In this document: in pieces, positions 12,401 to 22,100 of the stretch
How the letters are laid out: each line of letters begins with the position of its first letter
Numbering within the stretch: the stretch's first letter is position 1
DNA from: Micractinium sp. NFX-FRZ
Taxonomy: Eukaryota > Chlorophyta > Trebouxiophyceae > Chlorellales > Chlorellaceae
Assembly: GCA_029339195.1 (NCBI GenBank)
Contig: JAPTJF010000127.1
Coordinates: forward strand, 1 to 64,000
Length of the DNA: 64,000 bases
Direction: 5' to 3'
Position numbers and translations under genes: made by a program
Notes under the pieces: model-generated
What the model was told of the DNA's origin: nothing
What the model saw: only the letters and a program-made list of their open reading frames with translations
Database searches by the model: none

Positions 12401-13322
12401 CGCCGCTGCCGCCGCCCCCGTTGCCGCCGCCGTGGCATTGCTGGTGGTCATCCTGAGCCAGGAACTGCGGGGCAGTGGGGTGGGGGTGGCAGTGGGCGGG
12501 GTGAGCAAAGCAAACTCACCTATTCACCGTGCTGCTCCTCCATCATCCCACGCTGCGCTTCCCCTCACTTGTCCATGCAGCCAGGTCAGGGCCCCGCCCC
12601 ATGCATGCGCAGCACCCACCTTTGCCAGCCGCTGCAGCGCTGCGGTGACGTTGATGCTGTCCAGCTCGGGCAGGTGGTCAACCACGATGCAAAAGATCTC
12701 CTGCAGCCATTTGATGGAAGCGGTAAGACATCGTAGGGGGTATCAAGGGCGGATATGCAGTATCGGAGCCAAGGGCAGCAGTTGGGTGCTGACCGTCTCG
12801 ACAGGCACTGGCATTTGGGTGCTGCAGCGCAGCCAGGCGGCCAACCTGGGTGGACTGGGCCTGCATCAGCCGCCCGTTGATGGCCTTGGCGTCACGTCGG
12901 GACAAGGAAGGCTGCGCCTGGAACAGGTGGAGGGAGGGGCGCAAGGACAAACTGTGAGCAGGGCGGCGAGCGTGAACTGGTGCAAGGAGCGGCACAGGGC
13001 GGACGGCCTCCCGCTGCCCCACAGCACCCAGCACCCACTTGCCTGCCAGTTGACAGACTCGCCGCTGGACTGGCGCGACATGCATGGGGAGAGGCTGGCG
13101 ACGGAGCCGTGACCTGAGCTTAGTGTCTGTAGGCAACAAAGGCGGGGGAGGATTGGGGTTGGGGGAGGCGGCGGCGGGCGTGCGGGGGCGGCAGGGACCT
13201 GGATTAACGGAACGCAGACCCGCAGCGCTGCGCAGCCACACCTGCTCTGACGAGGCTTTCCGCTCCAAGGAGACCGAAAAGGGACTCCGGCCAAAGGTGG
13301 GGCGAGCAGCGAGGTCGGCCAT
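9444..13322 (-). CDS. Helical-repeat protein of the organelle RNA-binding (FASTK/OPR-like) type
   Basis: Eleven exons, in transcript order: 13322-13242, 13126-13043, 12917-12846, 12700-12620, 12452-12341, 12199-12139, 11913-11773, 11509-11384, 11160-11049, 10755-10633 and 10292-9444; 613 residues, all phases close. The start ATG at 13322 follows AAA. Residues 80-375 hold repeated units of about 40 residues with a recurring core: FNAQSTANAWWAVAKL, NAQGVSSVWYSCGRL, FDSQGVANMLWAFGQL and LSCSAVGCANLGGAL, preceded by LDSINVTAALQRLAK. Cores of this kind are common in algal proteins that bind organelle RNA (OPR and RAP/FASTK relatives). I see no RAP domain; the C-terminal 240 residues are Q/P/A-rich with a run of Gln. 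Intron 2 has a GC donor (CAG|GCAAGT). RNA binding in plastid or mitochondrion is an inference from the repeat type, and the N-terminus is not a clear transit peptide. Confidence 0.8.
11230..11274. repeat. 15-base tandem repeat, three copies
   Basis: AACCACACACGTTGC is repeated three times without mismatch inside the intron between exons 8 and 9 of the helical-repeat gene. Intronic, so no coding effect. Confidence 0.95.
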
Positions 13323-13666
13323 TTTCGCGCGACTTGCGCTGGGCCTCGGGAGGCCTGGGAGGGCCTGAACGGGCCTTTGACGAATATGGAGGCTTCCAAG
13401 AGGGACCCTGAGCCCGCCAAGCAGCCCGCCACGGAAGTCCTCTGGTGTGCGCCCACGGTGCCCTCTTCCCGCCTCAACTGAGGCCCCGGCAAGGATGGCT
13501 GCAAGCCGTGAAAAGAATGGTGCGACGAACCAATCGTGGCGGAGAGCGGACAAGGCGCGGTTGAAGTCGCCAGGGCTGCCGCCGAAAGCACAGCACGCGC
13601 AGCGCTGTGACTTGCGAGGTTGGCGGTGGGCTGGATGCCTAGACCAGCACGAGAGCTTGTGCTTCG

Positions 13667-13671
13667 TTACA
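13667..13671 (-). terminator. TGTAA poly(A) signal of the DMT transporter gene
   Basis: Plus-strand TTACA, about 245 bases beyond the stop codon at 13914 on the minus strand. Confidence 0.5.
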
Positions 13672-13855
13672 TGTTCTGATCAAGCCTTTTGGTACACAGT
13701 ATCAAGGCAGATGGTGAGCAAAACAACAGGCAGGAGAGCGCAAAGTGGGAAGCTGATTCATTTGCAGTGGTTTGCGGCGACAACGGCAGAGCAAGTTTGG
13801 AGCTTGCAAGGAGCGAAAACAGGTGCAGCATGCATGGGCAGGCGTGGGACTGAAG

Positions 13856-13913
13856 TATGGTACATTCAGAGTGTAAAAGCTTTATATGGTACATTCAGAG
13901 TGTAAAAGCTTTA
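13856..13913. repeat. 29-base perfect tandem repeat abutting a stop codon
   Basis: Two identical 29-base units (13856-13884 and 13885-13913), each beginning TATGGTACATTCAGAG and ending TTTA. The second ends at the base next to the transporter stop codon (13914-13916), so the pair forms the first 58 bases of its 3' UTR. Each unit carries TGTAA on the plus strand, the antisense strand for this gene. Confidence 0.9.
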
Positions 13914-16900
13914 TCAATCACTCAGCGTGGGGTCCCTGTCCGTTCCTGTCCTGCCCCCAGCGCGCTGCCCACCGCCATTCTCAAAGCTCACCATGGAATC
14001 TTCGGGGCTAGCACCCAGCAGCGGCACCGAATGGCTGCCAGGGCTGGCACCCAGCGGCGGCAGAGAGTCTGTGGACCCCAGAGGCGGCTGCAGGTGGGGC
14101 GGTGCTGCGGGGGTATCTGGCGGCTGCACCTCCTGCACCTCCGCCAGGGCAGCTGCCACGGCCTGCTTGGTCTCTGCCTTGAGCCCAAGCAGTGCGCCGT
14201 CGGCATCAGTGCCCTCCTCCCCGCTGCCGCTGCCAGCCGTGCGCCAGCTAGCAACGGTGCGCAGTGAGGTGGCCGCGCTCAGGCCGCCCTCGCGGGCAGA
14301 AGCCCAGTCGGCGCCGCTGCTGGCGCGCTCCACGTCTTGCCCTGGGGCTGCCTCTCCATCGCCCACGACCTCACCATTCTCTGACAAAAGCAGCGGCTCG
14401 TGCAGCTCGTTTGAAGCCGTGCCATCCAGCCCGTAGCTGCTGCGCGTGCTGGCAGCACCCCCCAGGCGTGCTGTGCTGGAAATCTTGCTGCGCATGCTGC
14501 GCGTGCTGGCAGCACCTCCCAGCCGTGCTGTGCTGGCGCTGGCGCTGGCGGCTGCCTGACGCGCCATGTCTGCCGCAGCCGCCGCGGCCGCCGCCTTTTG
14601 TGCTGCTGAGCGCTTCTGGCTGAAGGCCACGAAGAAAGAGGAGAGGCAGATGATGGCAGCACCCACCAGGCTGCAGGCGAGCAGGAGGAGGGCGCAGGGC
14701 TGGCGGGTGGAAGTTAGTTCCCAGGCGAGCATAAGCGGAGAGGGCGGCGAGGGCCGTGGAAGGGGTTTGAGGGTGCAAGGCAAGGGCATGTAGCGGCAGG
14801 ACGATTCCCCGACTGCACCCGGCCACCCTAGATCAATCAGGCACAGAGCAAGGCAGCCCCTGCTTCACTCCACCACCCCACATCGGGCAACACCAGCCCA
14901 CCCCACCTCACCCCACCGCACCCCAGCACCCACCAAATTCGCTGCCATTTAACGTAACAAAACAGTAACAATACACTCACCCGAAGTCCCACCTCGCCGC
15001 ACCCCAGCATCCACCAAAATACCGCCATTATTCCAACACAACAGACACACACGCAGCACCCACCTGAGGTTGTCTGGCACGTCGTGGAACACAAACATGT
15101 CGGCGAGGATACCCCAGATCACGCTGCACAGCACAAGGAGGGGGGCAGGGGCTGGGGAGTGGGGCGGGCACGGCGTACGTGGGGCGGGAGGGAAGCAGGG
15201 GAGTGCCTGCAGGACAAACAGTCTGTATGATGGGGGAAGACACGTTGCGCAAGCGGCGTGCCCTTCTTGGGGCTGTGGGGCTGACAGAACGAGATGCCGG
15301 GGGGCTTGGCAGCACACCATACTCAAATGTGGCAAGCTGCCCTCAACCACAGCACCCCAGCGACCCACTCCCTCCCCACCCCAGCTAAGCCATAGCCACG
15401 GCGCGGGCTGCCCCACCGGCCTACCACACACGCCTCCGTCAACAGGCAAGTGACAGCCGCCGCTCACCAACTCTACCCCACTAGCCAGTGTGCCACCTGT
15501 GTCGGCCAGCCCCTTAGGAGCTCACCTGAGGTAGGCCATGGCCACCGCGGGTGCCGCCCTGGCGCGCTGCAGGCCGCCGGTGAGGGCCAGCTGGTAGAAG
15601 TAGCCCTGCAGCCGCCACGGGTGTTGGGGGTACGAGGGTGGGCAGGGCAGCTGGTCGGGTGGGTGGGTAGGGCTGCACCCGGGACTGAGCCACCTTCTGG
15701 CAGCTGCTACCACGTCCATGGATGACTGGCCCGAGAGACGGGGGAAATGCGTGAGTGGTGTGCAGGGCCTGACGAGGGCAGGCTCCCCACGTTGCCGATG
15801 CATTGTACAACACGTGTGTGCCCAGACGGCAGCCATCCAGCCAGGCAGCCGTGCAGTGGAGGCAGAACTCACCAGGAGGCCTCCAGTCAGCAGGGCGCCC
15901 CACACGGGAGGCGCGGCGGGGACCTGGAAGTTCTTGGTGGCGGCGCACATGATGCCTGGGGGCAGGAGGGGCGAGGGGAGGCAGAGGGGGAGGGAGGGTT
16001 CGGAATTCGCAAGCTGGATGGGGAGGAAGTGTGCACATAGGCTGGCGCCAGAGCAGCGCGGCAAGATGCACCGATGGGACCGCAGAGCGGCCAGCCTCCC
16101 AGACGGTCACCCTCAGCAGGGCAGGCACCCCGGCAAGCAGTGCGGGCGCCGCGGGTGGCGCTGCGCAGGTGTTGTGATAGAGACCCCACGCACGCACCCG
16201 CGCCCAGGCAGCTGATGATGCCCTGGCCAAAGATGATGCTTGACATGCGCTCGTTGCTGCCCATGCTGCGGGGCAGGCGAGAGGGGAGGGCGGCGGGGCC
16301 CGAGCGGGGAGGAGTTGCAGGAAGGGGCCAAGCCTGTCGAGTGCCACAGCTGTCTCCCAATTTGACATTCGAGCAGATCATAGCACGTGCCGGTGCCTGG
16401 CAGGAGCAATATGCCGCCGCCCGACAGGCGCTCTGCCACTGCCCAGGCACTCCTCGGAAGACCTGCGCATCCCGTTACCCGCCTGCCCTCCACAGGGAGA
16501 CCCCCCCACACAAGCTCACCTGAGGGCTCGCACGCTCATGCGGGCCAGGCTGTTGAACAGCGCCTGCATGACCCCCACCAGGACGCCCACGGGGCTGCAG
16601 AAGGGGAGGGCGGGGTGGGGCCAGGCGGGTGAGGCGGGGGGGAGGCAGGTGGGGTGGTCAGGCGGGTGAGGCGGAAGGAAGGCAGGTGGGGTGGCCAGGC
16701 GGGTGAGGCGGAGGGAGGCAGGTGGGTTGGTCAGGGGGTGAGGCAGGAAGCATGGAGGTAAAAATGAGGCAGATGGTGTGCACGTGGGGGAGAAGAGGGT
16801 TGCTGAAAGGAAGGTTGAAGGCTGCCGGGCCAAAAGCAACTCAAAGCAGTGAGGCGCTGCTCCGGGCACGGCTCACGCCCACACCAGCTGAGCTGGCACC

Positions 16901-18915
16901 GCATCCTACCCGCCTCAACGCCAGCGTGCCCCTGACTTGCATCGCTGCCTCACAAGCGCCTCATGCCGTGCTCTCCCCCAACCAGGAAGGAGGGCTGCGC
17001 CACCAGCCCCTAGCACCCAGCGCAACCACCCCCACGCCCGGCATGGTCCTCGCTTCACGTGCGCCTCCCCTCCCTTTGCCCCCCTGCCCACCTGATGCCG
17101 TGCTCCCCCCCAAACAGGAAGGAGGGCTGCGCCACCAGCACCACCCAACCAATCAGCCGGAACACGCCTGCCTCCCTGGCCAGCAGGGTACCTGCCCTCC
17201 TGCCCACCTGATGCCGTGCTCCCCACCAAACAGGAAGGAGGGCTGCGCCACCAGCACCACCCCCAGCATGGCGACCGGGATGCCCAGCACCGTGCTGCCG
17301 CTGGTCTTTTCTCCGAGGATGAAGGGGCTGCGGGTGGAGGAAGGCAAGGTAAAGAAGGGTCGATGGGGTGGGCATCTGAATGCCCGGCCGTGTGCTGCCG
17401 TTGGTCTTCCCACAAAGGATGAAGGGGCTGCGGGTAGAAGGACGCAACCTGACAATGATCCCTAAACACCTGCCCACACTGCCTCCTACTCCACACCTCC
17501 CCAAGGGTCCCTGCCCACCTGCCTGCCTGCCTGCCTACCCCCCAGCTGCCCTTCGCCTGCCCCCCCAGCTGCCCTCCAAAACCTCACACGCCTCGCTGCC
17601 CGCCCGCCCATGCACCTGAGCGCAGCCACAAAGATGGGCGACAGGAATGACAGCACGCTTGCATCCGCCAGGGGGAGCAGGCTGACGGCGAGGTATAGGG
17701 AGGAGACAGAGAGGAAGCCCAGCACGCCGCGCAGCACCAGCAGCCAGCGGCGGCTGTGCAGGAGGAGGGCGGATGCAGGCGGCAGGTGAGGAGGGGGGTG
17801 GGACACGGCAGGCGGGGCAGCAGGGCGGGAACGGGTGATGAACTTGTGAGGAAGGGGTCACGCGAACGATCCATGGCAGCCCTCGGGGACAGGCACTGGC
17901 CCGCCCAACGTGCCCCAGGGTCTGTCAAAGGCAGCTGCCAACTTGCGGCCCATGAAGAGGTTGACTCTGGTAGTGCAGCAGCCATGAAAGAAGATCACAT
18001 TCCCCTTCCCCCAAAACATCTCATGTCCCAGCATTCAACCCCGGCTCACTTGCGGTCCCGGAAGGGGTTCACTCGATAGTACAGCAGCTCCGGGCCGGTG
18101 AACAGGACCAGGATGAGGGAGCGGGTGAGCACAATCTCGAACACGCCGATGCCCTGGCTGCCTGCAGGCGGCAAGGCGAGCAAGAGAGAGGAGGTGGTGA
18201 AGCATGCCTAGCCTGGCGGGGTGCTGCGCAGCGGAAGGGAACCAGAGCGAGGGCGGAGGGCGCCGGAACAGGAAGGGGAGGGCGGACAATGGGCGGGAGA
18301 ATGGTGCAAGGTTACAAAAAGCAGTGCTACCAAGGCAGGACTGGGCTGCCAGAAGCTGGCGCTCACGAAAGGCGAGGTGCAAGGCAAGGCGCCGCCGCCG
18401 CCCACCCCGTGCCCGCCTGCCTCCCTGCCCGCCCGCCCCCTGTATCCCCCATCCTCACACCCTTGGCACACACACGCTTTGCCCCGTGCCACTGCTGTAA
18501 CCCAATCTCACCTGAGACCTTGGCAAACAGGCTCATGCCGGTGCCGAACACCGTTGAGAGAGCATTGAGGAGCAAGCCATACTGCTCCCGCCTGTGCGCC
18601 CGCTTCTCCTCCTGCGCCTGCTCCAGCAGCCTCTGCTCAAGGTCTTGCGCCTCCGGATCTATGGTCACCCGGCTGGCGGCTAGGGAGATGGGGTTGGCGC
18701 TGGGCGGCCCATGGGGCAGCAGGGGGGTGCGGAGGTCGGAGGCGCCGCCGCTCGGGGGCTGCAGGGTGCGGGCGGCGGGGCAGGCAGGTGGGTCACGTGG
18801 GTGAGCCGACGGCAACCTGGTGCGGCTCGGGCTGCCGATTTATGAGCTCCAATGGTGTGTGCAGAGCAATGGAGGCGGGGTGGGAGGGTTGGGACTCGGA
18901 CGCGGAGCGCACCAT
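13914..18915 (-). CDS. Drug/metabolite transporter (EamA, SLC35G-like), ten predicted membrane segments
   Basis: Eleven exons in transcript order: 18915-18817, 18758-18512, 18161-18050, 17753-17616, 17327-17208, 16594-16520, 16265-16198, 15955-15873, 15605-15526, 15123-15064 and 14670-13914; 612 residues, phases close. Exons 2-11 encode about ten hydrophobic helices. LLPLADASVLSFLSPIFVA followed by PFILGEKTSGSTVLGIP is the EamA signature (a helix ending in SPIF, then a short loop with Gly-Glu-Lys). Family members move small solutes across membranes; the substrate cannot be read from sequence. The C-terminal 235 residues are polar and hold STARLGGAASTRS twice. Exon 1 and the 58-base intron 1 are the weakest part: without the splice the frame hits TGA, and no ATG exists in exon 2 before the first helix. 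The start is 236 bases from that of the divergent amino-acid transporter. Confidence 0.85.
16622..16731. repeat. 37-base minisatellite, three copies
   Basis: Units begin CAGGCGGGTGAGGCGG at 16622, 16659 and 16696, with a partial fourth at 16732. They lie in the intron between exons 5 and 6 of the transporter and differ at a few positions. Confidence 0.9.
16950..17445 (-). repeat. Decayed copies of transporter exon 5 on both sides of the real exon
   Basis: The real exon is 17208-17327. Its 3' part and donor (plus strand CTGATGCCGTGCTCCCC...CAGGAAGGAGGGCTGCGCC) recur near 17092 and again, more decayed, near 16960. Its 5' end and acceptor (GAAGGGGCTGCGGGT) recur at 17421, exactly 100 bases from the real copy at 17321. 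The copies are not open in the exon frame throughout. Confidence 0.85.
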
Positions 18916-19151
18916 GAAGGAGTGCCAGCGGCTCCTGTTCAGGTTGGCACAGCGAGAAGAGCGATGTAGATCGCAGCGAAAACCTGTGCAGCTAACCAAG
19001 CACAGGCCAGTTCGGAATCAGAGGAATGTGCTTCTCCTCGCCAGCTGGCGCGCCCGCGAAGCTGGCCGACGAAGCCGGCCCGAAGGAGGCTAGGGTGCTG
19101 CTCTTGTGCTGATCACGCCGTCGTTCCGTTGTCCTGCCAAAAGTTGCGGCA
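18916..19151. promoter_or_regulatory. Shared divergent promoter of two transporter genes
   Basis: A 236-base gap between the start codons of the DMT transporter (-) and the AAAP transporter (+). Both promoters and 5' UTRs must fit here, so regulation may be shared. I see no TATA box or obvious motif. Confidence 0.55.
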
Positions 19152-22100
19152 ATGTCAGCCCGCGACACTCGTGCCGCAGGGCGCCCCGCCTTCCTGCTTC
19201 CGCCTGCGCCGCCGCCTGCCCCGCCGCCGCCCCCACGGCCTGGCCAGCAGGGAAGCCTGGCAGGGCCCCTGCTACCCCACCGTGCCAGCGCAGGCTGGCA
19301 GGGGCGCTCTGGTGCTGGGTACCGGGCCGAGTCTGGCGGGGGCGAGCACCCCGCCGACGACGCCAGCATCGGCGGCAGCAGCGGCAGCGGTGACAATGGC
19401 GGGTGGTTTGGCCAGGCGGGGCAGGTGTCAAAGGTGCTGGCCAACCTGATCAACTCTGGCATTGGCACCTCAACCGGTAAGTAAGAGAGTGGAACCATTG
19501 GGAAACGCATTCACGAGCTATTGCTGCCGCCAACCGGCGGTTGCCTCTTTGGCACGGCGATCTGCGCCCGGCCGACAGACCATCATTTCAGATTGGCAGG
19601 TTGGCAGGTGTGCCCTGCACTCACCCGGCATCAGGAGATTACATTGCACGCCCCTACGTTCCCACCCGCCTGACCTGCAGTGGCGATGCCGCTGGCGGTG
19701 TGGACGCTGGGCGTGGGCGTGGCAGTGGGCGCCATGCTGCTGCAGGCCACGCTGGGGGTGCTGGCCAATCACATCATATCCAGGTGAGCAGGTGTTAAGT
19801 CCAAATTAATTCGTTTGAAGAGCCCAAGACTGGCTGCTGGGAGGGGCAAGGGATCCCATTGGTCTGCTGTGCACGCTGCGCGACATCTCTTCTGGCCCCC
19901 CAGCCCCCCTTCACAACCCCCCACTCTCTGCTCGAGCTCCCCCCCTTCCCGAGGCCTGCAGGGAGAGCGACCGTGAGGAGGCGGGCTCCTACCACGACCT
20001 GATGTGCTCGCGCTACGGCAAGTGGGGCGGCCGCGGGGTGGCGCTGGCGCAGGTGAGCATATGTGGGCGGGTTGATTGCAAGGGAGTGTGTGTGTGTTTG
20101 TTGTATACTGGGGGCTGGGTGGAAAGTGCGGGCGAGCGGCATAAGGAGGCGGGTGGGTGTGGCCAGTGGCGCCGCACCCGGCAGCGTGGTGAAGGGCCCT
20201 GCACGCTCTGCATGCCCTGCAGGCTGTGCTCTGCTCAGAGCCCTTTAAACGTCTCTCGCTTGGCTGCCTCTGCTTCCAGGCGAGGCGTGCGATCTAGTTC
20301 TCTGTTTTGACCCGCCCTCAATCTCACGTGGTTGGCATTTGTCTTGCCTTGTGAGCGGCATCTCGCCTGTGCGCACCCTGCCCAAAATTTGCGCACCCCG
20401 CTCCCGCCCGCCCTGTAACCTCTCTAATGCTTTCCGCCCTTCACCCCTACGCCCCCCACCCCGCCTTTAGATGATCAACTCCCTGGGCAAGACGGTGGTG
20501 TGGCTCATCATTCTGGCAGACCTCATCGTGGGCAGGTGGACGGAAGCTGCGTCTTGCAAGAATCGTGGGGGGAAGTGGGGGTGGAGGAAGCTCACCCCCA
20601 GCACCCCCAGCGGGTTGTGGTGCACACGGCAGTTGACAAGTTGGGACGGCAGGGCACAGATGACTAGCTGGAGAGAAGCAATGCCTGATGGTAGCCAGCG
20701 AGCCGCGTCTGCTTCTGCCTTCTCATCCCTGCTGCTGTGCACTGCCCCCAATCCGCCCTTGCCCCTCCCCCGTGGTTGACCCATTCATGCACTGCTCGCA
20801 AGCGCCCATCCTCCCCTCCGTCACTTTTGCTCTGTACAGTGGCACCGCGCCGGTGCCAGAGCTGCTGCACTGAGCTTGATGACCTGGCCTCCGCTCACGC
20901 CTCCCTTCCAATGTTCCCCCTTCCAATTGCCCCCTCCCGCACAACTCGGGAGACGGCAGCCAGAGCTGCTGCACTAAGCCTGATGACCTGGTCTCCGCTC
21001 ACGCCCCCACACTTCCCTCGTTTCCAATTGCCCCCCTCACAAACCCACAGCTCCGGAGATGGCACCGGTCTGCTGCCAGAGCTGCTGCAGGCGGCAGGGC
21101 GCGACGACCTGGCCTCCTCGGACGCCTGGTTCATGCGCCGCTGGCCCTGGATCCTGCTGCTGGCGGCAACCGCCACCCCTGTGGTGTCAGGTGTGCTCTC
21201 TGCTGTCACTAGAAGCCCATTCTCCCATACCTTTCCTCCGCCTCCCTATTGGATCTGCCCGGTGCAGCGTGCAGCGTGGACAAGCTGCATGTCTGAATTT
21301 ACGCCAAAAGTGTCAAGTCGAGGCTCAGTAAAGCTCCCCATCCCGTGCTCCCCCTCACACCGCACCTGGTTCATGTTTTGTGTGCCTCTGCACCTGCAGT
21401 GCGCAGCCTGGACAAGCTATCGGGGGTGAGCCTGCTGGGGGACGCTGCGGTGACGCTGATGGCGCTGACCGGCCTCGTGCTAACAGGTGGGCCTTGGGAG
21501 TAGTGTGGGGGCCCAGCCCAAACAAGTGTGTGGGGTTGACTTTGCATGCCTTGGCTGGCTGGCTGGCCGGTTGCCGGCTGCCTGGCTGGCTCCTTGGTGC
21601 CTACCTGCCTCCCAGCCTGCCTGCCAGCTGCTGCTGCTCGCCTCGCAGCACTTTGCTTAGGCTCCAAAACAGCCCAACAACTTGCTGTGCCCTCACGCCC
21701 ACCCGCCCCCTGTTGAATTCTGCTGCAGGCATCGCCGTGCGGCAGGGCAAGGCGCACAGCATCCGCTGGCTGCCCAACAAAGGTGAGGCCACCTCCCGGG
21801 CGGCAGCGAAGCAGGGAGGGCGGTGCACACCCACTACTGAACAGCAGCCACGCATGTGCACGCAGCGCGCGCAGCAGCTGCGGGCCTAAATCCCTCAGCA
21901 CTCCACACACTTGGGTCCACAGCTGTGGCGACGGGTCGCCAACCCCACCTGCCCTGCCGCCCTGGTGCTTGCTCCCTTCCCTGCCGCCGTTCGAAGCTTC
22001 CTGCTGCAAACACGCGCCTCCACCCCACCTGCCCTCCCGCCCTTGCGCTTCCTGTGCCGGTCCCCACCGCTGCAGAGGATGCTGGCGTCAGCTCCCCAGC

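Larger units (their letters stand above)
13323..13913. other. Region between two minus-strand genes
   Basis: It holds the 5' flank of the helical-repeat gene and the 3' UTR of the transporter gene. A TGTAA on the minus strand lies at 13667-13671, leaving about 340 bases as promoter for the helical-repeat gene. No other gene seen. Confidence 0.55.

Noticed and set aside
16950..17207. The exon-like copies in the transporter gene as mutually exclusive exons.
   Set aside because: The copies keep only one edge each and drift out of frame, so they cannot replace the real exon; the AAAP copy at 23158 is the only one that could.
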